Made by a program: the position numbers and the translations under genes. Positions 16,786 to 26,258 of a stretch of DNA of 64,000 nt are shown here, in pieces. The first letter of the stretch is position 1, and every line of letters begins with the position of its first letter. This stretch comes from Pseudalkalibacillus hwajinpoensis (GTDB lineage: Bacteria > Bacillota > Bacilli > Bacillales > Guptibacillaceae), in contig NZ_CP156674.1 of the NCBI RefSeq assembly GCF_039851965.1, positions 3,534,001 to 3,598,000 on the forward strand. The letters are read 5' to 3'. Below the pieces are notes generated by a model. That model saw nothing but the letters and a program-made list of their open reading frames with translations. It did not search any database and was not told the origin of the DNA.

Positions 16786-17451
16786 ATGGAATATATGACA
16801 ATAATTTCACGGACACTCGTTCTTTATTTTGTCATCATCATTGTGTTTCGAATTATGGGGAAGCGAGAAATTGGTCAGCTAAGCATCCTGGATTTTGTGG
16901 TATCCATTATGATAGCGGAGCTTGCGGTGATGTCAATTGAAGACCCAAAGACGCCGATGTTAAATACGATTATCCCAATGAGCATTCTCGTGATGATTCA
17001 AATCCTAATGGCTTTTATCTCACTGAAAAGCGAGAAAGTGAGAGAGATTGTTGATGGGAAACCTTCTGTCTTAATTGATCGAGGCAAAATAGATGAGACT
17101 GAAATGAAGAAACAGAGGTATAACTTTGATGATCTGCTCGTTCAGCTGAGGGAAAACAACATTGCGTCAGTCTCCGATGTGGAATTTGCTATACTTGAGC
17201 CCTCTGGAAAGCTATCCGTTATTAAAAAAGAAAATGATAACAAGAATAACGATCCTCAAACGCTCATGCCTCTACCTCTCATTCTTGATGGGAAAGTACA
17301 GGAGGAACATCTTGAGCGTATTGGTAAGACGGCGTTATGGCTTCGTCAGGAGTTGAGGAAAGTTGGACATAAAGATATTAAACGCATCTCCTTTTGTTCC
17401 CTTCATCGAAACGGCAGCTTCTTTATTGATTTGAAAAACGAGAAAAAGTAA
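16786..17451 (+). CDS. DUF421 (YetF-type) membrane protein
   Basis: 221 residues with a start behind AGGGAGGG. Two or three N-terminal helices include the hallmark FRIMGKREIGQLSILDFVVS and a second segment NTIIPMSILVMIQILMAF. A cytoplasmic domain carries GKPSVLIDRGKID and LLVQLRENNI. Proteins of this family (YetF, YrbG, YdfR) occur in several copies in Bacillus, mostly without defined function. The place after the yrzE region matches B. subtilis yrbG. Confidence 0.82.
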   Translation: MEYMTIISRTLVLYFVIIIVFRIMGKREIGQLSILDFVVSIMIAELAVMSIEDPKTPMLNTIIPMSILVMIQILMAFISLKSEKVREIVDGKPSVLIDRGKIDETEMKKQRYNFDDLLVQLRENNIASVSDVEFAILEPSGKLSVIKKENDNKNNDPQTLMPLPLILDGKVQEEHLERIGKTALWLRQELRKVGHKDIKRISFCSLHRNGSFFIDLKNEKK

Positions 17452-17470
17452 CCGTTATGGTTACTTTTTC
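17442..17470. terminator. Bidirectional terminator, DUF421 gene / spoVB
   Basis: GAAAAAGTAACC and GGTTACTTTTTC are a perfect 12-bp inverted repeat with a 5-nt loop. The A run and T run let it terminate in both directions between the convergent genes. Confidence 0.88.
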
Positions 17471-17505
17471 TGAATGCTTTTATTTCCAGATCGTCAGTAT
17501 GCGGA

Positions 17506-19059
17506 TCAATGAACAAATTTCCCTATAACAGGAAGTCTTCTGAGATCATTACGGTTAATAAGTCCCAGTAGCAAAAGTAAGATCGCATAGACCACCGAAG
17601 TAAATGCGATTGCTAACGTCGTACCAATAATATCAGAGGATGAACTTGTCAATGTCTGATAGAAAAGGTGCCCTGCAAAAGCAGCGAGAATGATGATGAT
17701 CACCCCTTTTAATAAGTCGCTAACAACAATTGAAAAGCCAATCGCTTTAACTAGCGTAGCGAAATGAAGAAGGGTCACGAGTAGTATGCCGATCACAATC
17801 GCAAGTGCTGCTCCCATAATGCCAAGCTCTGGTCTTGTGGCAAGTAAGAAAATGGCCAGAAGTTTTACAACTGCTCCAATAAAGCTGTTAATCATAGCTG
17901 CTTTTGCTAAATCAAGTGCTTGAAGAGCGGCTGCGAGTGGCCCCTGGAAATAGTAAAAGAAAAAGAAAGGGGCCATGACCTGGACATAGATCGCCACGTG
18001 TGGAGCGTTGTACATGATGTCCATTAGAGGAACTGCAAAAATATATGTCACAACTACTGAGAGTCCTCCCACGACCATCGAAAGACGAATGGCCTGACTT
18101 AAGCGATGCTGGATTTGCTTGTACTGCTTTTGGGCATGTGCTTCACTAATGGCCGGAACCAGGGAAACCTGTAGCGAGTATGTGATAAATGTTGGAAGGA
18201 AGAGTAGCGGAATCGCTAGTCCCGATAAATGTCCATATTGCTTGGTAGCGAGAGTAGTGGCCACACCTGCTACAGCTAAACTTCTTGCGACCATAATGGG
18301 TTCGAAAAAATAAGCAATAGATCCAATTAATTGACTTCCAGTTGTTGGCAATGAAATTTTCATTAAATCGTTAAATGTTTTTCTGCCACCTTTTAAATAA
18401 TGAAAGAAATCGCTACGGATTTTGATTCGTTTCTTCATTTTGAACATTGAAAACATGTAGAGAAGGGAAGCGAGTTCACCAAGTACGACTGAGATCATTG
18501 CGCCTGCTGCAGCATATTCTACGCCATAAGGTAGAAAAGCACCAGTTAAAAGCGCAACGAGACAGATGCGGACAATTTGTTCGATGACTTGAGAATAGGC
18601 AGATGGACGCATGTTCTGAAGCCCTTGAAAATAGCCTCTTAAAACGGAGGATAAAGCCACGATGGACACAACAGGGGCAATGGCAATTAAAGGATAGAAG
18701 GTACGTTCATCGGTAAAGAACACATTTGATAAAATCGGTGCAGCTAGCACCATCACTGTGGTGAATATGATGCTCAATACGGTAGTGATTGAAAGGGAAA
18801 CGATCAGAATACGTTTGATTTTTTGTCTATCCCCTTCCGCATCTGCCTCCGCAACCATTTTAGAAATAGCGACAGGAAGTCCGAGACGTGTTAGGGTGAT
18901 GGTTAAGATTAATGTTGGGACGGCCATCATGTATAGACCAACACCTTCTTCACCCATGATACGGAACATCACAATTCGATTAATGAATCCAAGGATTTTC
19001 GTAATTAAGCCAGCAAGAATGAGAAAGAGCGTCCCTCTTAAAAAGGTTTGCTTTGACAT
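17506..19059 (-). CDS. spoVB: Stage V sporulation protein B, MOP-family flippase
   Basis: 517 residues from an ATG at 19059 (MSKQTFLRGTLFLILAGLIT) behind TAGGGT. It has about 14 membrane helices with the polysaccharide-transport/MurJ-like pattern, for example GFINRIVMFRIMGEEGVGLY near the N-terminus and LFLPTFITYSLQVSLVPAISE in the middle. SpoVB is needed for spore cortex peptidoglycan and is thought to flip lipid II-type precursors in the mother cell. It is oriented opposite to the flanking operons, as in related genomes. Confidence 0.92.
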   Translation of the reverse strand: MSKQTFLRGTLFLILAGLITKILGFINRIVMFRIMGEEGVGLYMMAVPTLILTITLTRLGLPVAISKMVAEADAEGDRQKIKRILIVSLSITTVLSIIFTTVMVLAAPILSNVFFTDERTFYPLIAIAPVVSIVALSSVLRGYFQGLQNMRPSAYSQVIEQIVRICLVALLTGAFLPYGVEYAAAGAMISVVLGELASLLYMFSMFKMKKRIKIRSDFFHYLKGGRKTFNDLMKISLPTTGSQLIGSIAYFFEPIMVARSLAVAGVATTLATKQYGHLSGLAIPLLFLPTFITYSLQVSLVPAISEAHAQKQYKQIQHRLSQAIRLSMVVGGLSVVVTYIFAVPLMDIMYNAPHVAIYVQVMAPFFFFYYFQGPLAAALQALDLAKAAMINSFIGAVVKLLAIFLLATRPELGIMGAALAIVIGILLVTLLHFATLVKAIGFSIVVSDLLKGVIIIILAAFAGHLFYQTLTSSSSDIIGTTLAIAFTSVVYAILLLLLGLINRNDLRRLPVIGKFVH

Positions 19060-19179
19060 ATTTACCCTACTTTCCATCCAGAGTACACCTTCAAAATTGT
19101 AGAAAAGTCTAGATATTTTTTATCACTATGTATATGCTTATTAGGGGACAAAGCATGACAGGCATATAGGAGTGTTTCT

Positions 19180-19665
19180 ATGAAAGAAGAGATTAAACAT
19201 TTTGTGGTAGATAACCTTGGTTTTCTTCCACAGGAAGCGGTCGTTGTTATTGTATCTGCCCTTCCAATATTGGAGTTGCGAGGTGGATTGCCACTGGCAT
19301 ATACCTTTGATTTTCCTTTCCTTAAGGCTTTTCTTTTAAGCTTGTTGGGGAATGCATTGCCAATCATCCCATTGCTGTTGCTTTTTCAACCGCTCAGTAA
19401 CTGGTTAATGCGATTTAAATGGTACAATCGTTTCTATGATTGGCTCTATCAAAGAACGCTTAGCAAAAGTAAGAATGTAGATAAATATGGAGCGATCGGC
19501 CTCATTCTATTTACGGCTGTGCCACTTCCAACGACAGGTGCATACAGCGCATGTGTTGCTGCTGCGCTTTTTGCTATTCGATTTAAATACGCCTTTCTAT
19601 CGATCCTTACCGGTGTCATTATTGCTGGACTCGGGGTTGGCGCGGCGATTTATTCAATTTTCTAA
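19180..19665 (+). CDS. COG2426-type small multidrug export family protein
   Basis: 161 residues, start behind TAGGAGTG. It has about four hydrophobic helices with conserved segments ILELRGGLPLAY, GNALPIIPLLLLF and FTAVPLPTTGAYSACVAAALF, typical of the putative small multi-drug export (COG2426) family. The name is historical and transport has not been shown for most members. It is divergent from spoVB and 16 bp upstream of comN, probably in one transcript. Confidence 0.75.
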   Translation: MKEEIKHFVVDNLGFLPQEAVVVIVSALPILELRGGLPLAYTFDFPFLKAFLLSLLGNALPIIPLLLLFQPLSNWLMRFKWYNRFYDWLYQRTLSKSKNVDKYGAIGLILFTAVPLPTTGAYSACVAAALFAIRFKYAFLSILTGVIIAGLGVGAAIYSIF

Positions 19666-19681
19666 AAGAGGAGACGTTAGG

Positions 19682-19945
19682 ATGGAAGAGTGGAAGAAGG
19701 AAGTTTATCCTGCCCTTGAAAGCAAGCAGGACGAATTTCATTTTTTGGGATACAATGGGGCAAGCATGGATGAGATCTGGGATTGTCTCCTTGCACGTCT
19801 GAAACGAAACAAAGATTTAGAGGAAATCCAATTGCACCGTCTTGTTAATGAGATTATGAGGCTTTCTGTTAATGAATATATGAATTGGCTGACGATACAC
19901 GCCTATAAAGGAACTGATATGTTCAGTAAGCAGCAGGACGCTTAG
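19682..19945 (+). CDS. comN: Post-transcriptional regulator ComN
   Basis: 87 residues from ATG 19682; the open frame extends upstream inside the previous gene without a ribosome binding site. It is acidic and helical: MEEWKKEVYPALESKQDEF, then MDEIWDCLLARLKRNK and LHRLVNEIMRLSVNEYMNWL. ComN (YrzD) in B. subtilis controls comE operon mRNA and localises to poles and septa. The place between spoVB and secD(F) is the same as in B. subtilis. Confidence 0.85.
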   Translation: MEEWKKEVYPALESKQDEFHFLGYNGASMDEIWDCLLARLKRNKDLEEIQLHRLVNEIMRLSVNEYMNWLTIHAYKGTDMFSKQQDA

Positions 19946-19952
19946 ACTGAAA

Positions 19953-19982
19953 TTGACAGAAAAATTCATATTTCTGTATAAT
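19953..19982 (+). promoter_or_regulatory. Sigma-A promoter upstream of secD
   Basis: TTGACA (19953-19958) and TATAAT (19977-19982), both perfect, are separated by 18 bp and followed about 70 bp later by the secD start. Confidence 0.8.
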
Positions 19983-20051
19983 AAGTAGTATTGTGTCATT
20001 TCAACGTACATAAGAATGAATGCCAGGGGTTTAGAGAGGAGTTTTTGTTCC

Positions 20052-21356
20052 ATGGTAAAAAAAGGCCGTATTGTAGCGTTCTTTTTGATCGTCCTTTTAC
20101 TTGGTGGATTGATCGGAACAACGGTTATGGGTGTAACAAAGGACATCAAGCTCGGTCTTGACTTGCAGGGCGGATTTGAAGTTCTTTATGAAGTGAAGCC
20201 AGCTGACGAAGGCCAGGAGATCAGTCAGGATCTGTTAAACAGTACAGTGAGTGCACTGTATAAACGTATTAACGTTCTCGGTGTATCTGAGCCGCGAATC
20301 ACAATCGAAGGAGACGATCGCATTCGCGTCCAGCTCGCTGGCGTTAAAGATCAGAACCAGGCGCGTGAGCTTCTATCCACACAGGCAGAGCTCACGTTTA
20401 GAACTACTGATGATGAAGAGAAAATGAGTGGCGCTGACTTGAAGGAAGGCGCAGCAAAGGTTGTATTTGATAATAACCAACCTGTTGTTCAGGTAACGCT
20501 TAAAAATCCTGAGCAATTTGCGAATATTACCCGAGAATTAAGTCAATTACCACCACCAGACAATCGTCTTGTGATCTGGCTTGATTATGAAGAAGGGGAT
20601 TCCTATAAAGAGGAAATCACAAAACCTGCGGATGAACAGAAGTTCATTTCGGATCCTGCTGTAAACAAGGTACTGTCACAAAATACCGTTGTAATTTCTG
20701 GACCTCCGTTTCAGCTAGAAGAAGCAGAAAACTTAAAAGAGCTATTAAACGCAGGTTCTCTTCCTGTTCAACTTGAAGAAATTTATTCAACATCTGTTGG
20801 TGCTCAATTTGGTGAACAGTCGCTAGATAAAACGGTAATCGCAGGATTTATTGGTATCGGCTTGATTTTCTTATTTATGTTGTTTTACTACCGATTACCA
20901 GGCGTTATTGCGGTTATCACCCTTAGCGTTTATATTTACCTCATCCTTGTTGTATTTAACTGGATGAATGCAGTCCTTACCCTACCTGGTATCGCTGCTC
21001 TAATTCTTGGTGTAGGGATGGCTGTTGATGCAAATATCATCACATATGAGCGGATTAAAGAAGAAATTCGTTCAGGTAAGTCAGTGATATCCGCATTTAA
21101 AGCCGGAGGAAGACGTTCATTTACAACGATTTTCGATGCTAATATTACAACCCTAATTGCAGCAGGAGTTCTTTTTGCTTATGGGACTAGCTCAGTTAAA
21201 GGATTTGCGGTAATGCTGATTACAAGTATTGTTGTTAGCTTTTTGACTGCTGTTTGGGGTTCACGAATTCTTCTCGGACTGTGGGTCAAGAGCAGGGCTT
21301 TAAATAAGAAGCCTGGATTTTTTGGCGTGAAGGAGAGTGAAATCGATGAGCTCTAA
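20052..21356 (+). CDS. secD: Protein translocase subunit SecD
   Basis: 434 residues from ATG 20052 (MVKKGRIVAFFLIVLLLGG), with GAGAGGAG about ten bases upstream. TM1 is followed by GLDLQGGFEVLYEV and a large extracytoplasmic domain (about 35-250). A five-helix RND-like membrane part contains GVGMAVDANIITYERIKEEI and FDANITTLIAAGVLFAYG. SecD uses the proton-motive force to help pull exported proteins out of SecYEG. In B. subtilis SecD and SecF are one polypeptide; here they are two overlapping genes. Confidence 0.95.
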   Translation: MVKKGRIVAFFLIVLLLGGLIGTTVMGVTKDIKLGLDLQGGFEVLYEVKPADEGQEISQDLLNSTVSALYKRINVLGVSEPRITIEGDDRIRVQLAGVKDQNQARELLSTQAELTFRTTDDEEKMSGADLKEGAAKVVFDNNQPVVQVTLKNPEQFANITRELSQLPPPDNRLVIWLDYEEGDSYKEEITKPADEQKFISDPAVNKVLSQNTVVISGPPFQLEEAENLKELLNAGSLPVQLEEIYSTSVGAQFGEQSLDKTVIAGFIGIGLIFLFMLFYYRLPGVIAVITLSVYIYLILVVFNWMNAVLTLPGIAALILGVGMAVDANIITYERIKEEIRSGKSVISAFKAGGRRSFTTIFDANITTLIAAGVLFAYGTSSVKGFAVMLITSIVVSFLTAVWGSRILLGLWVKSRALNKKPGFFGVKESEIDEL

Positions 21357-22266
21357 AGTGAGAGATATCACGTTTGACTTTGTTAAACATCGGAATAAGT
21401 TCTTTGCGATTTCGCTTGCGCTAATCGTTCTTGGTGGACTGGCTATTGCGATCTTTGGTTTGAATCTTGGGATTGATTTTTCAAGTGGTTCACGTGTGGA
21501 CATTCAATCAGACAGTAAGTTAACCGTGGAAGAAGTGACCGATGAATTTGACGGACTTGGGTTTGAACCAGAGTCAGTGACGCTCGCAGGTGGCGGAGAT
21601 ATTGCGGTAGCGGCGTTCAAAAATGAACTTGAACAGAATGAAGTAGCAGAAATCAAAACTCACTTTACAGATTTATACGGTACTGAACCAAGTATTAGCA
21701 CCGTATCACCTGATGTAGCAGTAGACCTTGCTAAAAATGCCTTTATTGCGGTCGCAATTGCTTCAGTTGGGATTATCCTATATGTTGCCCTTCGGTTTGA
21801 GTGGTTGCAGGGATTTGCTGCTATTGTTGCATTATTTCACGATGCATTCTTTATTATTGCAGTATTCAGCATCTTGCAAATCGAAGTGAATATTACATTC
21901 ATTGCTGCGGTGCTCACAATTGTTGGTTACTCCATTAACGATACCATCGTAACGTTTGACCGTATCCGAGAGAACATGAAGTTTGAGAAGAAAGTGAAAA
22001 CGTTTGAAGATGTTGCACGTGTTGTAAATAAAAGCCTTGTTCAGACGCTTGCCCGTTCAATTAATACCGTACTGACAGTTGTATTTGCGGCCCTTGCACT
22101 AACCATTTTTGGTGGAGAAGCTATCCGTCCATTTGCTATTGCGCTGTTGATCGGTCTTGTTGCCGGAACGTATTCTTCTCTCTTTATTGCCTCTCAGTTA
22201 TGGGCAGTTTGGAAAGGGAAACAATTAAAAAAGAAGAAATTCACGCCTGTTGAAAGTGAAGTATAA
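21346..22266 (+). CDS. secF: Protein translocase subunit SecF
   Basis: 306 residues from ATG 21346, ten bases after AGGAG; GTG 21337 in frame is too close to the ribosome binding site. Signature segments are GLNLGIDFSSGSRVDIQ after TM1, GYSINDTIVTFDRIREN in TM4-5 and LARSINTVLTVVFAALAL. The start overlaps the secD stop by 11 bp, so the two subunits are translationally coupled and probably made in equal amounts. A strong terminator follows. Confidence 0.95.
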   Translation: MSSKVRDITFDFVKHRNKFFAISLALIVLGGLAIAIFGLNLGIDFSSGSRVDIQSDSKLTVEEVTDEFDGLGFEPESVTLAGGGDIAVAAFKNELEQNEVAEIKTHFTDLYGTEPSISTVSPDVAVDLAKNAFIAVAIASVGIILYVALRFEWLQGFAAIVALFHDAFFIIAVFSILQIEVNITFIAAVLTIVGYSINDTIVTFDRIRENMKFEKKVKTFEDVARVVNKSLVQTLARSINTVLTVVFAALALTIFGGEAIRPFAIALLIGLVAGTYSSLFIASQLWAVWKGKQLKKKKFTPVESEV

Positions 22267-22308
22267 AGTGTGCGTTCCACAAGAAAGCTAAGGTGGATGA
22301 AATGAGAT

Positions 22309-22336
22309 AAAAGCCATGGCCACGCCATGGCTTTTA
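22309..22336 (+). terminator. Intrinsic terminator after secF
   Basis: AAAAGCCATGGC and GCCATGGCTTTT form a perfect 12-bp stem with a 3-nt loop. The symmetry would let it work in both directions. Confidence 0.88.
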
Positions 22337-22412
22337 CATGTCTATATCCTTGATTTAGATACCTGAATATGGGAGAAGCTATAATGAACTGGAATGGTAT
22401 GAGGTGAAAGAG

Positions 22413-23321
22413 ATGAACAAAGAAGAACGATTTCGAAAAGCTGAAATTGCCGCAATTATAGGGATATTAGGCAATATTGCGCTTGCGGTCTTAAAGGGTG
22501 TTCTCGGTTCGATCGCGAATAGTCGGGCTTTAATTGCTGATGCAGCACACTCTGCTTCAGATGTTGCCGGATCTTTCGCTGTTTTTGTTGGGCTTCGAGC
22601 TGCCAAACTTCCACCTGATAAAGATCACCCTTATGGTCATGGAAAAGCTGAATCGATCGCAGCGATTATTGTAGCTGTGCTACTGCTCCTCGTAGGGGTT
22701 GAAATTGGTATTAGTTCAGGTAAGGCGCTTTTTGAACCCATTGAAGCTCCAGGGACTCTTGCTCTTTATGGTGCGCTTATTTCCATCATTACAAAAGAAG
22801 TCATGTTTCAATATAAGTATCGTTTGGGTAAAAAGATTAAGAGTGATGCATTAATTGTTAATGCCTATGAACACCGTTCAGATGTGTATTCTTCTATAGC
22901 AGTTTTAATCGGAATTGCAGGTGCTATCCTCGGGAGTAAATTCAATTTGCCCTGGCTCGTTTACGCAGATCCAGTAGCGGGCATCTTTGTTTCAATCCTC
23001 ATTGCTCAAATGGCAGTCAAACTGGGATTTGAATCGATCCATACGACACTTGATCATGTATTGCATGAAGAAGATACGCTAGTGTACAAAGAAGTGATTA
23101 AAAGCATGCCTGGCGTCGTAAACCTTGATGAGTTCTTTGCGAGAGAGCACGGCCACTATGTTATTATTGATATTAAACTAGGTGTCGATCCAGATATGAC
23201 GGTAAGAGAAGGACATGACATCGGGAAGTCTGTAAAAGAACGGTTGCTAGAAGAGGAAGAAGTACACGATGTACTTGTCCATATTAATCCCTATGAACCA
23301 AAGAGCATAAAAAAAAGTTAA
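22413..23321 (+). CDS. Cation diffusion facilitator transporter
   Basis: 302 residues from ATG 22413 behind GAGGTGAAAG. Six membrane helices are followed by a cytoplasmic ferredoxin-like domain. Metal-site residues are in LIADAAHSASDVAGS (TM2) and YEHRSDVYSS (TM5), and the family loop HPYGHGKAE is present. The C-terminal domain has HGHYVIIDIKLGVDP and HVLVHINPY-like histidines. CDF proteins export divalent metals (Zn, Mn, Fe, Co) in exchange for protons. The metal is not predictable here. Confidence 0.9.
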   Translation: MNKEERFRKAEIAAIIGILGNIALAVLKGVLGSIANSRALIADAAHSASDVAGSFAVFVGLRAAKLPPDKDHPYGHGKAESIAAIIVAVLLLLVGVEIGISSGKALFEPIEAPGTLALYGALISIITKEVMFQYKYRLGKKIKSDALIVNAYEHRSDVYSSIAVLIGIAGAILGSKFNLPWLVYADPVAGIFVSILIAQMAVKLGFESIHTTLDHVLHEEDTLVYKEVIKSMPGVVNLDEFFAREHGHYVIIDIKLGVDPDMTVREGHDIGKSVKERLLEEEEVHDVLVHINPYEPKSIKKS

Positions 23322-23358
23322 TGAAATAAAGTATTTGAAGAAGGGGAGGTAGATGTGA

Positions 23359-23691
23359 ATGAAAGGACAGTGGGGACTTGTAGTTGCTCTTACTTTTGCA
23401 CTTATTATTGCAGTCTTTTCCGTAGTGAACGTTGACCCGGTACAAGTAAACTATGTATTCGGTACATCAGATTGGCCGCTTGTACTCGTTATATTAGGAT
23501 CAGTATTAATGGGTGCTATTCTTGTACTTGGGTTTGGTATGGTGAAATATTACAGGTTGAAAAGAGAGCTCAAAGCTCTGAAGAAGGAAAATGTAAAGCT
23601 TCAAACCACTACAACTGAACCGGAAGTTGTTACTCCGGTAGATACAACTGAAGCTTCTGAAGAAAAAACAGTTTCTGAAACTGGAAAATAG
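23359..23691 (+). CDS. yrvD: LapA-domain membrane protein (YrvD-like)
   Basis: 110 residues, start behind GGGGAGGT. Two hydrophobic helices (about 4-22 and 39-62) surround NVDPVQVNYVFGTSDWPL, the LapA/DUF1049 pattern. A Lys/Glu-rich coiled-coil stretch (RLKRELKALKKENVKLQ) and a Thr/Glu-rich tail follow. The B. subtilis gene at this location, between secDF and recJ, is yrvD. The function in Gram-positive bacteria is not known. Confidence 0.8.
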   Translation: MKGQWGLVVALTFALIIAVFSVVNVDPVQVNYVFGTSDWPLVLVILGSVLMGAILVLGFGMVKYYRLKRELKALKKENVKLQTTTTEPEVVTPVDTTEASEEKTVSETGK

Positions 23692-23701
23692 ACAAAGTAA
23701 G

Positions 23702-23732
23702 AAACCCCGAAGATGATGACCGGGGTTTTTTT
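23702..23732 (+). terminator. Intrinsic terminator after yrvD
   Basis: AACCCCG and CGGGGTT pair around an 11-nt loop and run into TTTTTTT. Confidence 0.88.
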
Positions 23733-23900
23733 AATGGGCTATGATAATTATTGTTCAGACCAGGATATATACTACGATATTTTCTCTCGCCTATTAATAC
23801 TGCGAATGTTATATCTATTAAACGGAAAGAGATTCCTCCTTCTAAACTATAGTCAAAAATGTTTAAACTATATATAATGAACAGGTTAAGAGGTGATTCG

Positions 23901-26258
23901 ATGTTAAGATCTAAAACACGATGGAGAGTTGCTGAATCTGATGAAACAAGCATCGATCGGCTCCAGAGTGAACTGGGAGTTTCCCGACTAGCTTCCTCGC
24001 TGTTAGTAAATCGAGGAATTACTGAAAAGGAAGAAGCACGCAAATTTTTATATAAGGAAAACCTCTCCTATCATGATCCATTTCTAATGGACGGAATGAG
24101 AGAGTCTGTTGATCGGATTAAACAGGCGATAACGAATAATGAGAGCATTTTGATTTTCGGTGACTACGATGCGGATGGTGTTAGTAGTACGACAGTGCTC
24201 GTATATACATTAAAAGAACTTGGTGCAACATTTGATTACTACATCCCTAATCGTTTTACGGAAGGGTATGGACCAAATGAAGCAGCTTTTCGTCAGGCGA
24301 AGGAAGAGGGATATCAGCTAATTGTCACTGTAGATACCGGTATTTCGGGTGTTCATGAAGCGGAAGTGGCAAAAGAAATAGGTATTGATCTTATTATTAC
24401 TGACCATCATGAGCCACCACCAGTTTTGCCGGACGCCTTTGCTACAATCAACCCGAAGAAACCAGGCTGTGGGTATCCCTTTAAAGGACTGGCAGGCGTT
24501 GGTGTTGCATTTAAGCTTGCACAGGCACTCCTTGAACGCATTCCAGGGCATTTGCTAGAAATTGCCGCAATGGGTACAATTGCTGATCTTGTGCCCCTTC
24601 AGGATGAGAATCGTTTAATTGCCAGTGAAGGCATTCGTGCATTGCAGAATTCAACGAAGCCGGGGATTAAAGCACTTCTAGAAGTCTGCGGATTGAAAGG
24701 ACAGGAGCTGAACGAAGAGCACCTGGGCTTTGGAATCGGTCCGCGTCTAAACGCAGCTGGGCGACTTGATAGCGCAGATCCGGCAGTAGAACTTCTCACA
24801 ACCGATGACTCTGAACTTGCAGAACAACTAGCAACTGACATAGATGCACTGAACAAAACCCGTCAGGAACTTGTGAATACAATGTCACAGGAAGCGATTG
24901 AAGAGGTAGAATCAAAATACCTCTCTGATGAAAACAATCGTGTCCTTATTATTGCTAAAGAGAGTTGGAATGCAGGTGTGATCGGGATTGTTGCTTCAAG
25001 ACTCGTTGAAAAATATTATCGACCTACGATAGTGATGAGTATTGACCGTGAGAAAGGGGTTGCTAAAGGTTCTGCTCGAAGTATTGAAGCTTTTGATATG
25101 TTTGCCAACCTTTCTGAATGTAGAGACATTCTTCCTAACTTCGGTGGTCATCCAATGGCAGCTGGTATGACAATTGACCTTGATTATCTTGAAAGTCTCC
25201 GTTCAAGATTGAATGAGCAGGCATTAGAGAAGTTAACGGAAGAAGACTTAACTCCACTTACAAAAGTGGATTTGCACTGTCGTGTTGAAGATGTAACTCT
25301 TGAAACAATTGAAGAGATGAATCTATTGGCTCCATTTGGTGTTAGTAATCCTAAACCAATTGTTATGTTAAAAGAAGTTAATCTTTCCCAAATCAGAAGA
25401 ATTGGTAGCAAAGACAATCATTTGAAGGTAGCACTTGAAGAGAATGGCTCTACTCTTGATGGTGTTGGTTTTCATTTTGGCTATGCGTTTGAGGAGATTG
25501 CGTCAAGGGCTGCAGTCAGTGTGATTGGCCAGCTTTCAGTTAACGAATGGAATGGACTGCGCAAACCGCAAATTTTTGTGAAAGATATTGCTGTTAATGA
25601 GTGGCAGCTCTTTGACTATCGAGGCATCCGAGACTTGAAAAAACGACTCGAGGGACTTCTGCTCAACAAGCTTATAATGGTCTCCTTTCAGAAGAATACA
25701 GTTAGTAAGCTTAAGCTTGAAAATTGGCAGGAATATATTATAAGCCCACCTTTCCAGGGTCAAAACCTTGCATTCCAAAACAAATATGTCATGCTACTGG
25801 ATCTTCCAGATTTAGAAGAAGATTTAATTGAGCTATTTCGATTCGGTGGTTTGCCTGATCGGACGTATGCCGTTTTTGAACATGAAGAAGATCATTTCTT
25901 TTCAACCTTACCATCACGAGAAGATTTTAAATGGTATTATGCATTTTTAATGAAACGAGAGAGCTTTCACTTAAGAGACGCTGAAAGGCTTGCTAAGCAT
26001 AAAGGGTGGTCGAAAGAAACGGTTCACTTTATGTCAGAGGTGTTTTTTGAGTTGAATTTTGTTACAATGGATGATGGACTGATTTCTCTGAATTCACAAT
26101 CTGTAAAAAGTGAATTAACTTCTTCTAAAACTTATAGGAGTAAGCTAGAACAGGCAAAACTTGAAAATGATTTTTGCTATTCCTCCTATCATGCTTTGAA
26201 AAGTTGGTTCGATCAATCAGTTAACTGTGTCAATAGCACTGAGGAGGCCATAAAGTAA
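23901..26258 (+). CDS. recJ: Single-stranded-DNA-specific exonuclease RecJ
   Basis: 785 residues from ATG 23901 behind AAGAGGTGA. The upstream in-frame ATGs at 23859 and 23880 lack a ribosome binding site and the first precedes a TATAAT at 23873. DHH-family motifs are GDYDADGVSS near 86, VDTGISG, ITDHHEPP near 171 and the DHHA1 segment GGHPMAAGMT. An OB-fold and a Bacillus-type C-terminal extension of about 220 residues follow. RecJ degrades 5-prime single-stranded ends in recombination and mismatch repair. Its stop directly abuts the apt start. Confidence 0.95.
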   Translation: MLRSKTRWRVAESDETSIDRLQSELGVSRLASSLLVNRGITEKEEARKFLYKENLSYHDPFLMDGMRESVDRIKQAITNNESILIFGDYDADGVSSTTVLVYTLKELGATFDYYIPNRFTEGYGPNEAAFRQAKEEGYQLIVTVDTGISGVHEAEVAKEIGIDLIITDHHEPPPVLPDAFATINPKKPGCGYPFKGLAGVGVAFKLAQALLERIPGHLLEIAAMGTIADLVPLQDENRLIASEGIRALQNSTKPGIKALLEVCGLKGQELNEEHLGFGIGPRLNAAGRLDSADPAVELLTTDDSELAEQLATDIDALNKTRQELVNTMSQEAIEEVESKYLSDENNRVLIIAKESWNAGVIGIVASRLVEKYYRPTIVMSIDREKGVAKGSARSIEAFDMFANLSECRDILPNFGGHPMAAGMTIDLDYLESLRSRLNEQALEKLTEEDLTPLTKVDLHCRVEDVTLETIEEMNLLAPFGVSNPKPIVMLKEVNLSQIRRIGSKDNHLKVALEENGSTLDGVGFHFGYAFEEIASRAAVSVIGQLSVNEWNGLRKPQIFVKDIAVNEWQLFDYRGIRDLKKRLEGLLLNKLIMVSFQKNTVSKLKLENWQEYIISPPFQGQNLAFQNKYVMLLDLPDLEEDLIELFRFGGLPDRTYAVFEHEEDHFFSTLPSREDFKWYYAFLMKRESFHLRDAERLAKHKGWSKETVHFMSEVFFELNFVTMDDGLISLNSQSVKSELTSSKTYRSKLEQAKLENDFCYSSYHALKSWFDQSVNCVNSTEEAIK

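Noticed and set aside
16743..16940. 65-codon ORF overlapping the DUF421 gene
   Set aside because: It is an alternative frame over a clearly coding membrane protein and lacks family similarity.
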